Below, piece by piece: positions 50,783-58,956 of a DNA stretch of 64,000 nucleotides. The translations under genes were made by a program, and so were the position numbers. The stretch comes from Actinospineispora acaciae DSM 45401 (lineage in GTDB: Bacteria; Actinomycetota; Actinomycetes; Mycobacteriales; Pseudonocardiaceae). The notes beneath the pieces were generated by a model. It was not told where the DNA came from and did no database searches. It saw only the letters and a list, made by a program, of their open reading frames with translations. Location of the stretch: assembly GCF_000620785.1 (NCBI RefSeq), contig NZ_JIAI01000001.1, positions 868,001 to 932,000 of the forward strand. The letters are read 5' to 3'. Each line of letters begins with the position of its first letter. The first letter of the stretch is position 1.

Positions 50783-52074
50783 TCGACCTGGTGGTTCGCG
50801 GTGCCCGTCTCGTTACAGACGACGGTCTCGTCGACCTGCGGATTGACGGCGGGCGTTTCGTCGCCGTCTCCCCGCACACCGACGAGGCACCCGAGGCGCG
50901 GACGGTACTGGACGCGGACGGTGCGTTGGCCAGCCCGCCGTACGTCGAGCCGCACGTGCACCTGGACACCTGCCTGACGGCGGGGCAGCCACGGTGGAAC
51001 CGCAGCGGCACGCTGTGGGAGGGCATCGCCTGCTGGGCCGAGCGCAAGGCCACGCTCACCCGCGAGGACGTGCTGGAGCGCGCCGAGGAGGTGCTGCGCT
51101 GGTACGCGGCCAACGGCACCCTGCACGTGCGCAGCCACGTCGACGTCACCGACCCGAGCCTGGTCGCGCTGGACGCCATGCTGGAGCTGCGGGATCGGGT
51201 GCGCGAGGTGGTCGACCTGCAGTTGGTGGCGTTCCCGCAGGAGGGCATCTGCTCGTTCCCGGACGGGGAGAAGCTGCTGGCCGAGGCGGCCCGGCGCGGC
51301 GTGGACGCCATCGGCGCCATCCCGCACTTCGAGGACACCCGGGAGGACGGCGTCCGCTCGGTGGAGATCGCCGTCGCCCTGGCCGAGGAGCACGGCCGCT
51401 TCGTCGACGCGCACTGCGACGAGATCGACGACGACCAGTCCAGGTTCGTGGAGGTGCTGGCCACCCAGGCGCACCGGCGCGGCCTGCGCGACCGGGTCAC
51501 CGCCAGCCACACCACCGCGATGGGCTCCTACAACGCGGCCTACAGCCAGAAGCTGCACCGCATCCTGGCCCGTTCCGGGATCAACCTGGTCTGCAACCCG
51601 ATGGTGAACCTGCACCTGCAGGGCCGGCTGGACGGCTACCCGCGCCGGCGCGGCCTGACGCAGGTGAAGGAGGCGCTCGCCGCCGGAGTCAACGTGGCCT
51701 TCGGCGGCGACGACGTCATGGACCCGTGGTACCCGCTGGGCACCGCGAACCCGATCCAGGTCGCGCACGTCGGCGCCCACGCCACCCAGCTGACCGCCCC
51801 GGCCGAGGTCGCCGAGTGCTTCCGCATGGTCACCGACGGGGCGGCCGCCGTGCTCGGCCTCGGCGAGCGGTACGGCATCGCCGAGGGCCGCCCCGCCGAC
51901 CTGATGCTGCTGCCCGCCGCCGACCCGTTCGACGTGGTCCGACGGCAGGTGGCGCCCTCGCACGTGATCCGCCGGGGACGCGTCGTCGCCACCACGCCGC
52001 CCAGGGTCACCACGCTGGACTGGCCCGGCCGCCCGAACGAGCCGATCGACTTCGTCAGGACGGGAGACCGATGA
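50779..52074 (+). CDS. Cytosine deaminase-like amidohydrolase
   Basis: The 431-residue amidohydrolase has the metal His pair in VEPHVHLDTCL near residue 57, FVDAHCDEIDDDQSRF near 212, VTASHTTAMGSYN near 240 and AFGGDDVMDPWYP near 310, the CodA pattern. CodA relatives deaminate cytosine, isoguanine or creatinine. GTG at 50779 overlaps the permease stop (GTGA). Confidence 0.88.
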   Translation: MIDLVVRGARLVTDDGLVDLRIDGGRFVAVSPHTDEAPEARTVLDADGALASPPYVEPHVHLDTCLTAGQPRWNRSGTLWEGIACWAERKATLTREDVLERAEEVLRWYAANGTLHVRSHVDVTDPSLVALDAMLELRDRVREVVDLQLVAFPQEGICSFPDGEKLLAEAARRGVDAIGAIPHFEDTREDGVRSVEIAVALAEEHGRFVDAHCDEIDDDQSRFVEVLATQAHRRGLRDRVTASHTTAMGSYNAAYSQKLHRILARSGINLVCNPMVNLHLQGRLDGYPRRRGLTQVKEALAAGVNVAFGGDDVMDPWYPLGTANPIQVAHVGAHATQLTAPAEVAECFRMVTDGAAAVLGLGERYGIAEGRPADLMLLPAADPFDVVRRQVAPSHVIRRGRVVATTPPRVTTLDWPGRPNEPIDFVRTGDR

Positions 52075-52970
52075 CCGAGCTGGTGGACGCCACCGCGCCG
52101 GCGGAGCCCATCCGCTGGCCGGACGGCTACCGGGCCGCCGCCGCGCTGACCTTCGACCTGGACGCCGAGGCGGTGATGCTGACCGCCGACGCCACCAGCG
52201 CCGACCGGCTCATGGTCATGACCCACCAGGCCTACGGCCCGCTCACCGGCGTGCCCCGGCTGCTCGCGCTGCTGCGCCGCCACGGCCTGAGAGCCACCTT
52301 CTTCGTCCCCGGCTTCACCGCCGAGCGCTACCCCACCGTCATCAAGGCCATCGCCGAGGACGGCCACGAGATCGCGCACCACTCCTACCTGCACGAGTCC
52401 ACCCGGGGCATGAGCCGCGCCACCGAGGCCGCGATGATCGACCGCGGCCTGGACGCGCTGGACCGGGTCGCCGGCGTCCGCCCGGTCGGCTACCGGGCGC
52501 CGATGTGGGAGATGAACCGGCACACCCCGGAGCTGCTGATCGAGCGGGGCTTCGAGTACGACAGCAGCCTGATGGACTGCGACGTGCCGTACCTCCTGGC
52601 CGGCCCCGAGTCGCGGGACATCGTGGAGATCCCGCCGCACTGGGCGCTGGACGACTGGGAGCAGTACGCCTACCTGCCCGAGCTGATCGGCAGCGGGCTG
52701 ATCGAGAGCCCGGCCAAGGCGCTGGAGATGTGGTCCTGGGAGCTGGAGGCCATGCACGCCGAGGGGCTGTGCTTCGTGCTGACCAGCCACCCGTTCCTGT
52801 CCGGGCGGCCCGGCCGGGTCCGCGCGCTGGAGCGGCTGATCGAGCTGATGGCGTCCCTGGGCGGCATGTGGATCACTACCCTGGCCGAGATCGCCGCGCA
52901 CGCCCGCACCCTGGGGCTCACCCCGCGCCACTTCCCACGCCCCGAGATCTCCGAAGGGAACCATGACTGA
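52071..52970 (+). CDS. Polysaccharide deacetylase-family hydrolase (allantoinase PuuE / cyclic imidase-like)
   Basis: The 299-residue protein has the carbohydrate esterase 4 fold with the catalytic Asp region LTFDLDAEAVML near residue 30, HEIAHHSYLHE near 102, and GYRAPMWEMN. In this subgroup (PuuE allantoinase, cyclic imidases) the targets are cyclic amides, not polysaccharide. No signal peptide is present, which fits a cytosolic ring-opening enzyme. The start overlaps the deaminase stop (ATGA). Confidence 0.83.
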   Translation: MTELVDATAPAEPIRWPDGYRAAAALTFDLDAEAVMLTADATSADRLMVMTHQAYGPLTGVPRLLALLRRHGLRATFFVPGFTAERYPTVIKAIAEDGHEIAHHSYLHESTRGMSRATEAAMIDRGLDALDRVAGVRPVGYRAPMWEMNRHTPELLIERGFEYDSSLMDCDVPYLLAGPESRDIVEIPPHWALDDWEQYAYLPELIGSGLIESPAKALEMWSWELEAMHAEGLCFVLTSHPFLSGRPGRVRALERLIELMASLGGMWITTLAEIAAHARTLGLTPRHFPRPEISEGNHD

Positions 52971-53916
52971 CACGCCGATCGGGCCCGTCCTCGGCACCGA
53001 TGTCCCCCGCTTCGCCGGCCCGTCCACCTTCGCGAGGCTGCCCGCGATCGACCGGGTCAGCGAGTTCGACGTGGCGTTCCTGGGCGCGCCGTTCGACGGC
53101 GGCACCTCGTACCGTCCCGGCGCGAGGTTCGGGCCGCTGGCGGTGCGCACCGCGTCGCGCCACCTGCGGCCCACCTACCACCCCGACCTGGAGGTGGCGC
53201 CGTTCCAGGCCATCCAGGCGGTGGACGCCGGGGACGTGCCGGTCAACCCGTTCGCCATCGCCGAGGCGGTCGACCAGATCGACAACCACGCCCGCGAGCT
53301 GCTCTCCGACCGCCGCCGGCTGATCACCATCGGCGGCGACCACACCATCGCGCTGCCCCTGCTGCGCGCCGCGCACCGGGTGCACGGCCCGCTCGCGCTG
53401 ATCCACTTCGACGCGCACCTGGACACCTGGGACACCTACTTCGGCGCCCCGATCACCCACGGCACCATGTTCCGGCGGGCGTACGAGGAGGGCCTGCTCG
53501 CCCCGGACAGCGGCATCCACATCGGCATCCGGGGGCCGCTGTACGACAGCTCGGACCTGTTCGACGACGCCCGTTTCGGCTTCCAGGTCATCCGGGCCGG
53601 CGAGCTGGACCTGATCGGCATCGAGGAGACCGCCGCCCGGATCCGCCGCCGGGTCGGTGACCAGCCCGTCTACCTGTCGGTGGACATCGACGTGCTCGAC
53701 CCGGCGTTCGCCCCCGGCACCGGCACCCCGGAGATGGGCGGGTTCACCAGCCGCGAGCTGCTGCACCTGCTGCGCCGGCTGACCGACCTGCCGATCGTGG
53801 CGGCCGACGTCGTCGAGGTCGCGCCGGCCTACGACCACGCCGAGGTGACCGCCCTCGCCGCCGCCACCGTGGCCTTCGACATCTGCACCCTCATGTCCCG
53901 ACGACCCACTCCGTGA
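52963..53916 (+). CDS. Ureohydrolase (agmatinase/guanidinobutyrase family)
   Basis: The 317-residue enzyme has the two-manganese ureohydrolase motifs: GGDHTIALPLL near residue 124, HFDAHLDTWDTYFG near 147, and SVDIDVLDPAFAPGTGTPE near 243. It hydrolyses a guanidino group to urea plus an amine. It starts 8 bp before the preceding stop, in an operon with permease, deaminase and imidase-like genes. The true substrate need not be agmatine. Confidence 0.9.
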   Translation: MTDTPIGPVLGTDVPRFAGPSTFARLPAIDRVSEFDVAFLGAPFDGGTSYRPGARFGPLAVRTASRHLRPTYHPDLEVAPFQAIQAVDAGDVPVNPFAIAEAVDQIDNHARELLSDRRRLITIGGDHTIALPLLRAAHRVHGPLALIHFDAHLDTWDTYFGAPITHGTMFRRAYEEGLLAPDSGIHIGIRGPLYDSSDLFDDARFGFQVIRAGELDLIGIEETAARIRRRVGDQPVYLSVDIDVLDPAFAPGTGTPEMGGFTSRELLHLLRRLTDLPIVAADVVEVAPAYDHAEVTALAAATVAFDICTLMSRRPTP

Positions 53917-53950
53917 GCGACCGCCGCGCGACGAATGGCCTGGTCACCAC

Positions 53951-53994
53951 CCGTGAGTGGTTAGCGTTGTCATAGCAACGCTTACCACTCACGG
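53951..53994. terminator. Bidirectional hairpin terminator
   Basis: Arms CCGTGAGTGGTTAGCGTTG and CAACGCTTACCACTCACGG pair at 18 of 19 positions around TCATAG. It separates the ureohydrolase operon from the convergent reductase gene. Confidence 0.8.
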
Positions 53995-54026
53995 CTTCTG
54001 ACCAGCTCCGATACCCCGCCGACCTG

Positions 54027-54917
54027 TCACCGCTGCGAGCCGAAGTAGTGGCCCTCGTCGAGGTCCGCGAGCAGGCCGGGCCGCGCCGGCTCCCAGCCCA
54101 TCCGCTTGCGGGTCAGGGTGCTCGACGCCGCGAGGTCCAGCGAGAAGAACGCCCCGAGCCAGCCGAAGTGCGAGGCGACCTGGTCGGAGGGGACGGAGGT
54201 CACCGGTAGCCCGAGGTGCCGGCCGATCACGCCGGCGATGTCGCGGACCGGGACGCCCTCCTCCCCGACCGCGTGCAGCACGGAACCCGCCGGCGCGTCC
54301 TCCAGGGCCAGCCGGAACAGGGCCGCCGCGTCGAGCCGGTGCACGGCGGGCCAGCGGTTGGACCCGTCGCCGGGGTAGGCGGAGATGCCCTTGTCCCGGG
54401 CGACGTCGATCAGCGTCGGGACGAAGCCGTGGTCGCCCCGGTCGTGCACGATCGGCAGCCGCACGGCACAGGCGCGCACCCCCCGGTCGGAGAACGGGAG
54501 CGCCGCCGCCTCAGAGGCACGGGGCGAGTCCGGGTCGGCGGGGTCGTCCTCGGTGCGCAGGTCGCCGCCGTACCGGATCGCGGCGAGGCCGGAGGTGACC
54601 ACGAGGGGCCGGCCGGAGCCCGCGAGCGCGTCGCCGAGCGTCTCGATGGCCCGCCGATCCGCCTCGGCGGCGCCGGCGAAGTCGGAGAAGTCGTGGATGA
54701 ACGCCAGGTGGATGACGCCGTCGGACGCCCCGGCGCCGGATCGCAGTGAGTCCGGGTCGTCCAGGGAGCCCCGGTGCACCTCGGCACCGGCGGCCGCCAG
54801 GGCCGAGGCCGAGGCGTCGGAGCGGGCCAGCCCGACAACCCGGTGACCCACGCCGAGCAGCTCGGACACGACGGCGGAGCCGACGAAGCCGGATGCGCCG
54901 GTGACGAAGACGCGCAT
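54027..54917 (-). CDS. NAD-dependent epimerase/SDR family reductase
   Basis: The 296-residue protein has the NAD motif VFVTGASGFVGSAVVSELL at residues 3-21, and blocks VIHLAFIHDFSDF, VTSGLAAIRYGGD, VRLPIVHDRGDHGF and WPAVHRLDAAALF. ATG at 54917 has GGAGG upstream. It is divergent from a TetR gene, with two operator-like dyads in the 89-bp spacer. The substrate is unknown. Confidence 0.85.
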   Translation of the reverse strand: MRVFVTGASGFVGSAVVSELLGVGHRVVGLARSDASASALAAAGAEVHRGSLDDPDSLRSGAGASDGVIHLAFIHDFSDFAGAAEADRRAIETLGDALAGSGRPLVVTSGLAAIRYGGDLRTEDDPADPDSPRASEAAALPFSDRGVRACAVRLPIVHDRGDHGFVPTLIDVARDKGISAYPGDGSNRWPAVHRLDAAALFRLALEDAPAGSVLHAVGEEGVPVRDIAGVIGRHLGLPVTSVPSDQVASHFGWLGAFFSLDLAASSTLTRKRMGWEPARPGLLADLDEGHYFGSQR

Positions 54918-54937
54918 GGAGAACCTCCGGAAAACGG

Positions 54938-54958
54938 TGATGACAGTTGCTGACATCA
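54938..54958. promoter_or_regulatory. TetR operator candidate 1
   Basis: Arms TGATGACAG and CTGACATCA (8 of 9 pair) flank TTG. A second copy starts 33 bp later. They lie in the divergent spacer of the reductase and TetR genes. Confidence 0.6.
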
Positions 54959-54970
54959 AGCGTAGCACCG

Positions 54971-54991
54971 TGATGGCAGTCGCTGTCGTCG
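54971..54991. promoter_or_regulatory. TetR operator candidate 2
   Basis: Arms TGATGGCAG and CTGTCGTCG (6 of 9 pair) flank TCG; it matches site 1 at most positions. It lies 15 bp before the TetR start. Confidence 0.5.
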
Positions 54992-55006
54992 CTTAGGATC
55001 GGAGCC

Positions 55007-55594
55007 ATGGGGCGATGGGAGCCGAACGCGCGCGGCCGGCTCGAACAGGCGGCGCTGGAGCTCTACGGCGAGCGCGGGTTCGACCAGACCACGGTGGCGG
55101 ACATCGCCGACCGGGCCGGCCTCACCGAGCGGACGTTCTTCCGGCACTTCGCGGACAAGCGCGAGGTCCTGTTCCATGGCCAGAACGCGCTGCGCGACGC
55201 CTGCGTGGCCGCGATCGCCGAGGCGCCCGACTCAGCCGCGCCGATCGACGCGGTCGCCTCGGCCCTCGACGCGTTCGCCGCCGCTCTCGAAGGCCGCCGC
55301 GAGCACGCCCGGCGGCGCCAGGCCGTGATCGCGGCGAACCCCGGTCTCCAGGAACGCGAACTGCTCAAGCTCGCCACCCTCGCGGCCGCGATGAGCGAGG
55401 CGTTGAGCCGGCGCGGCGTCCCCGAGCACGCCGCGAGCCTGGCCGCCGAGACGGGCATCGGCGTGTTCAAGATCGCGTTCGCGCGCTGGATCACCGAACC
55501 CGCCGAGCGCCGCCTCGCCGAGCTGGTCCGGGAGTCACTCGACCAGCTCAGGACCGTGACGGCCGGGGGTCAGGCCGTGACCGGCTCCAGGTAG
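55007..55594 (+). CDS. TetR family transcriptional regulator
   Basis: The 195-residue protein has the TetR HTH at about 25-60 (TTVADIADRAGLTERTFFRH) and a helical ligand domain. It is divergent from the epimerase-like reductase and probably represses it through the two dyads in the spacer. Its last 25 bases overlap the opposing SnoaL-like gene. Confidence 0.88.
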   Translation: MGRWEPNARGRLEQAALELYGERGFDQTTVADIADRAGLTERTFFRHFADKREVLFHGQNALRDACVAAIAEAPDSAAPIDAVASALDAFAAALEGRREHARRRQAVIAANPGLQERELLKLATLAAAMSEALSRRGVPEHAASLAAETGIGVFKIAFARWITEPAERRLAELVRESLDQLRTVTAGGQAVTGSR

Positions 55595-55923
55595 AACCGC
55601 GTCGACCCGATCCGGTCCCCGGCCAGCATCGCGACCACGACCCCCCTGACCAGGTGAGGGGTGTCCGCGGTGGTGGTACCGGTGATCTCCCACTCGCTCC
55701 AGACCGTGTCGCCGTCGCCCGTCCAACGCAGGATCCGTGCCCGCAGGTCAGGGACGTGCATGAAGATCGCGCCCCAGTTCGTCCGGACGTGCTCGCGGCC
55801 GACGAAGTCGCGCGCCGGGTGCAGCGGGATCTCGCACCGGTAGTCCTCGGTGAAGCAGTCGACCAGCGCGTCGAGGTCGCGGTCGTTCATGGCGGTCTGC
55901 ATCTTCTTCAGCACATCGTTCAT
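55570..55923 (-). CDS. SnoaL-like / NTF2-fold protein
   Basis: The 117-residue protein has the SnoaL-like cone fold (KKMQTAMNDRDLDALVDCFT, IPLHPARDFVGREHVRTNW, WSEWEITGTTTADTPHLVRG). The start is uncertain; ATG at 55923 is chosen and ATG at 55935 is possible. It lies 75 bp from the YtcJ-type gene on the same strand. Function unknown. Confidence 0.75.
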   Translation of the reverse strand: MNDVLKKMQTAMNDRDLDALVDCFTEDYRCEIPLHPARDFVGREHVRTNWGAIFMHVPDLRARILRWTGDGDTVWSEWEITGTTTADTPHLVRGVVVAMLAGDRIGSTRFYLEPVTA

Positions 55924-55998
55924 CTCGCGACACATCGCACCAGACCCGGCGCCGTGCGGGGAATGCCGACTCGGCATCGCCGCACGGCGCCGACGGCA

Positions 55999-57600
55999 TC
56001 ACTCGTCGCGGGACCAGACCCGTTCGCCGCCCACCCAGGTCTGCTCGATCGTGATGTCGGTCAGCTCGTCCCCCGGGGTGTCCAGCGGGTCGCGGTCCAG
56101 CACCACGAAGTCGGCCAGCATCCCCGGGGCCAGCCGGCCCTTGTACGACTCCTCGCCGGCCGCGTACGCCGACCCCGTCGTGTACAGGGCGAGCGCCTCG
56201 GCCGGGCTGATCCGCTGGTTCGGCCCCAGCTCGGTGCCGTCGGCCGCGCGCCTGGTCACACAGCTGCGCAGCGCCCGCAGCACCTCGTAGGGACCGCAGG
56301 GGAAGTCCGAGGAGCCGGCCACCGCGACGCCGGCGTCGAGCAGGTCGCGGTGCGGGAACATCCGGGCCACCCGGTCCAGCCCGTAGTAGCCGGGCAGCTT
56401 CTCGCCGTGGAACGAGACGTAGCTGCCGAACGGCACCGCGACCATGCCCAGCGCGGCGATCCGCTTGAGGATCTCCGGGTCCACGATGCTGCAGTGCTCG
56501 ATGCGGTGCCGGGCGCCGGGGCGCGGGTTGGCGTCCTGCGCGGCCTCGACCGCGTCGAGCAGCAGGCGGATCGCGCGGTCGCCGTTGGCGTGCACGCAGA
56601 CGGTGCCGCCGGCGTCGTGCACCCGGCGGACGAACGCCATCAGCTCGTCGGTCGGCATGGCCTGGATGCCGTGCTGGCAGCCGTCCTCGTAGGGCTCCTC
56701 GAGCAGGCAGGTGCCGCCGGCGATGGCGCCGTCCACGAACGCCTTGACCCCGCCGATGCGCAGCCGGGCGTCCCCCAGCCCGGTGCGCAGCCCCAGCGCC
56801 TCCAGCTGCTCCACGGCCGGGTAGGCCAGCAGCGCGTTCACCCGCAGGCTCAGCCGGCCGCGGGCGTACGCCTCCTGCAGCAGCCGCAGCCCGCGTGGCC
56901 ACACCAGCGCGTCGCCGACCGAGGTGATCCCGGCGGCGTGCATCATCCGCTGGTAGCGGTCCAGCCCGCGCAGCCGCTCGTCCAGGCCCCGGGCCGGGAT
57001 CACCTCGTCGACCAGCTCGAACACCACGCGTTCGTACACCGCCCCGGTGAGCCGGCCGGACCCGTCGCGGCCCAGCTCGCCGCCCACCGGGTCCGCGCTG
57101 TCCTCGGTCAGCCCGCACGCGCGCAGGCCGACCGAGTTGAGCACGCCCCAGTGCATGCCGATCTGGCGCACGAACACCGGGTGGTCCGGACAGGCCCGGT
57201 CCAGGTCGTCGCGGGTGAGCACCACGCCGCCGGTGCTCTTGGTGTGGTCGTAGCGGCTGCCCTGCACCCAGTCCCCGGCCGGGGTGGACTCCGCGCGCTC
57301 GCGCAACCGGGCCAGCAGCTCGTCCCGGGTGCCGACCAGCTCCGGTGAGAGGTCGACGTCCAGCAGCTGCTCGGCCATCACGGTGGGGTGCTGGTGGGCG
57401 TCGTTGAACCCGGGCACCAGCGCGCGCTCGCCGAAGTCGTGCACCGCCGCGCCGGGGAACATCTCGCGCAGCCGGGACACCTGCCCGGTCGCGACGATCC
57501 GCTCCCCGAGTGTGGCGAACGCGGGCACCCCGTCGTCCGCCAGGGTGTGCACGATGGACGAGGTGAAGATCTGGGGCACGGTGTCGTGGGCTCCGGTCAT
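55999..57600 (-). CDS. YtcJ-like amidohydrolase
   Basis: The 533-residue metal-dependent hydrolase has the metal His motif VPGFNDAHQHPTVMAEQLL near residue 65, VCVHANGDRAIRLLLDAVE near 315, HRIEHCSIVDPEIL and SSDFPCGPYEVLRAL. The C-terminal ADFVVLDRDPLD is usual for the family. ATG at 57600 overlaps the amidase stop. With the amidase it may degrade an amide or carbamate; the substrate is unknown. Confidence 0.88.
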   Translation of the reverse strand: MTGAHDTVPQIFTSSIVHTLADDGVPAFATLGERIVATGQVSRLREMFPGAAVHDFGERALVPGFNDAHQHPTVMAEQLLDVDLSPELVGTRDELLARLRERAESTPAGDWVQGSRYDHTKSTGGVVLTRDDLDRACPDHPVFVRQIGMHWGVLNSVGLRACGLTEDSADPVGGELGRDGSGRLTGAVYERVVFELVDEVIPARGLDERLRGLDRYQRMMHAAGITSVGDALVWPRGLRLLQEAYARGRLSLRVNALLAYPAVEQLEALGLRTGLGDARLRIGGVKAFVDGAIAGGTCLLEEPYEDGCQHGIQAMPTDELMAFVRRVHDAGGTVCVHANGDRAIRLLLDAVEAAQDANPRPGARHRIEHCSIVDPEILKRIAALGMVAVPFGSYVSFHGEKLPGYYGLDRVARMFPHRDLLDAGVAVAGSSDFPCGPYEVLRALRSCVTRRAADGTELGPNQRISPAEALALYTTGSAYAAGEESYKGRLAPGMLADFVVLDRDPLDTPGDELTDITIEQTWVGGERVWSRDE

Positions 57601-58928
57601 GACTCGAACAGGTGGGCGACGGTCAGCAGGCGGCGCTCGGCGAGGTGCGGCGCGACCAGCTGGATCCCGGCCGGGCGGTCGCGCGGGCTGGTCGCGGGCG
57701 GGACGCTCAGGGCCGGGTGGCCGGTGTGGTTGAACAGCGACGTCCCCCGGACCATGGCCGCCGTCGGGTCGTCGTCGACCCCCGCCACCCGCACGCTGGC
57801 CTGCCCGTAGCGGGGCGGGTCGATGACCATGGTGGGCAGCGCGAGGATGTCGACGTCGGCGAACAGCCCGTCCACCTGGCGCCGCAGCGCGCCCCTGGTC
57901 TCCTGCGCGTCGAGGTACTCCGCCACGCTCACCGCCGCACCCGCCGCGATGGCGTCCAGCATGGGTTGCCCGTACCGCTTCTCGTCCGGCCCGAACCGGG
58001 CGAGGTGGTAGTCGGCGATCTCGGCGGCCAGGATCGCCCAGTGCGCGCCCTTGAGCACCTGCAGGTCGGGCAGCTCGACCCGGGTGATCGCGGCGCCCTG
58101 GCTCGAGGCGCGGTCGATCGCGGCGAGGAACCTGGCCTGGACGTCGGGGTCGTAGCCGGTCAGGTCGGCGGGGATGCCGATGCGCGAGCGGCGCGCCGCC
58201 TCGCCGCCGCCGGTGACATCGAGGCCGACCGGGCGCGCGGGCAGCAGCGCCTCCAGGAACAGTGCCGTGTCGTCGACGGTTCGGGCGAGCGTGCCGACGT
58301 GGTCCAGGGACGGCGCGAGCGGGATGACGCCCTCGGTGGGCAGCAGCCCCTGGGTGGGTTTCAGGCCGGTGACCGCGCAGCACTCGGCCGGGACGCGCAC
58401 GCTGCCGCCGGTGTCGGTGCCGATGGCCGCGAAGCACATGCCCGCGGCCACCGCGACCGCCGAGCCGCCGCTGGAGCCGCCCGCCATCAGGTCGTCGTCG
58501 AGCGGGTTGCGCGCCGGGCCGACGGTGGTGAGCGCGAACTCGTCCAGGCTGACCTTGCCGAGGATGACCGCCCCGGCCCGGCGCAGCGAGGTCACCGCGG
58601 CGGCGTCGCGGTCGGCGACGTGGCCGGCGAGCACGTCCGACCCGGCCTCCAGCGGCATCCCCTCGGTCGCGACCAGGTCCTTGACCCCCACCGGGATGCC
58701 GTCCAGCGGGCCGAGGCCCTCGCCCCGGGCCAGCCGCCGCTCGGACGCCTGCGCGGAGGCCAGTGCCTGCTCGGCGGCGACATGGGTGAACGCCCCGAGG
58801 TGCGGGTTGACGGCCTCGATGCGATCCAGCGCGGCCCGGGTCAGCTCGACCGGCGACAGCTCCCCCGCGTCCAGCCGGCGTCGCACCGTCCGGATCGGGC
58901 TGAGCAGGAGATCGAGTTGGTCACTCAT
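57597..58928 (-). CDS. Amidase signature family enzyme
   Basis: The 443-residue enzyme has the Ser-Ser-Lys triad: Lys in IPVGVKDLVATEG near residue 82, the cis-Ser in DLMAGGSSGGSAVAVAAG near 155, and the nucleophile Ser in GTDTGGSVRVPAE. ATG at 58928 has GGAGGT upstream. It lies between the membrane protein and the YtcJ amidohydrolase in one operon. Confidence 0.9.
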   Translation of the reverse strand: MSDQLDLLLSPIRTVRRRLDAGELSPVELTRAALDRIEAVNPHLGAFTHVAAEQALASAQASERRLARGEGLGPLDGIPVGVKDLVATEGMPLEAGSDVLAGHVADRDAAAVTSLRRAGAVILGKVSLDEFALTTVGPARNPLDDDLMAGGSSGGSAVAVAAGMCFAAIGTDTGGSVRVPAECCAVTGLKPTQGLLPTEGVIPLAPSLDHVGTLARTVDDTALFLEALLPARPVGLDVTGGGEAARRSRIGIPADLTGYDPDVQARFLAAIDRASSQGAAITRVELPDLQVLKGAHWAILAAEIADYHLARFGPDEKRYGQPMLDAIAAGAAVSVAEYLDAQETRGALRRQVDGLFADVDILALPTMVIDPPRYGQASVRVAGVDDDPTAAMVRGTSLFNHTGHPALSVPPATSPRDRPAGIQLVAPHLAERRLLTVAHLFES

Positions 58929-58956
58929 GGCGGTACCTCCGACGAGGGTTGCGAGG

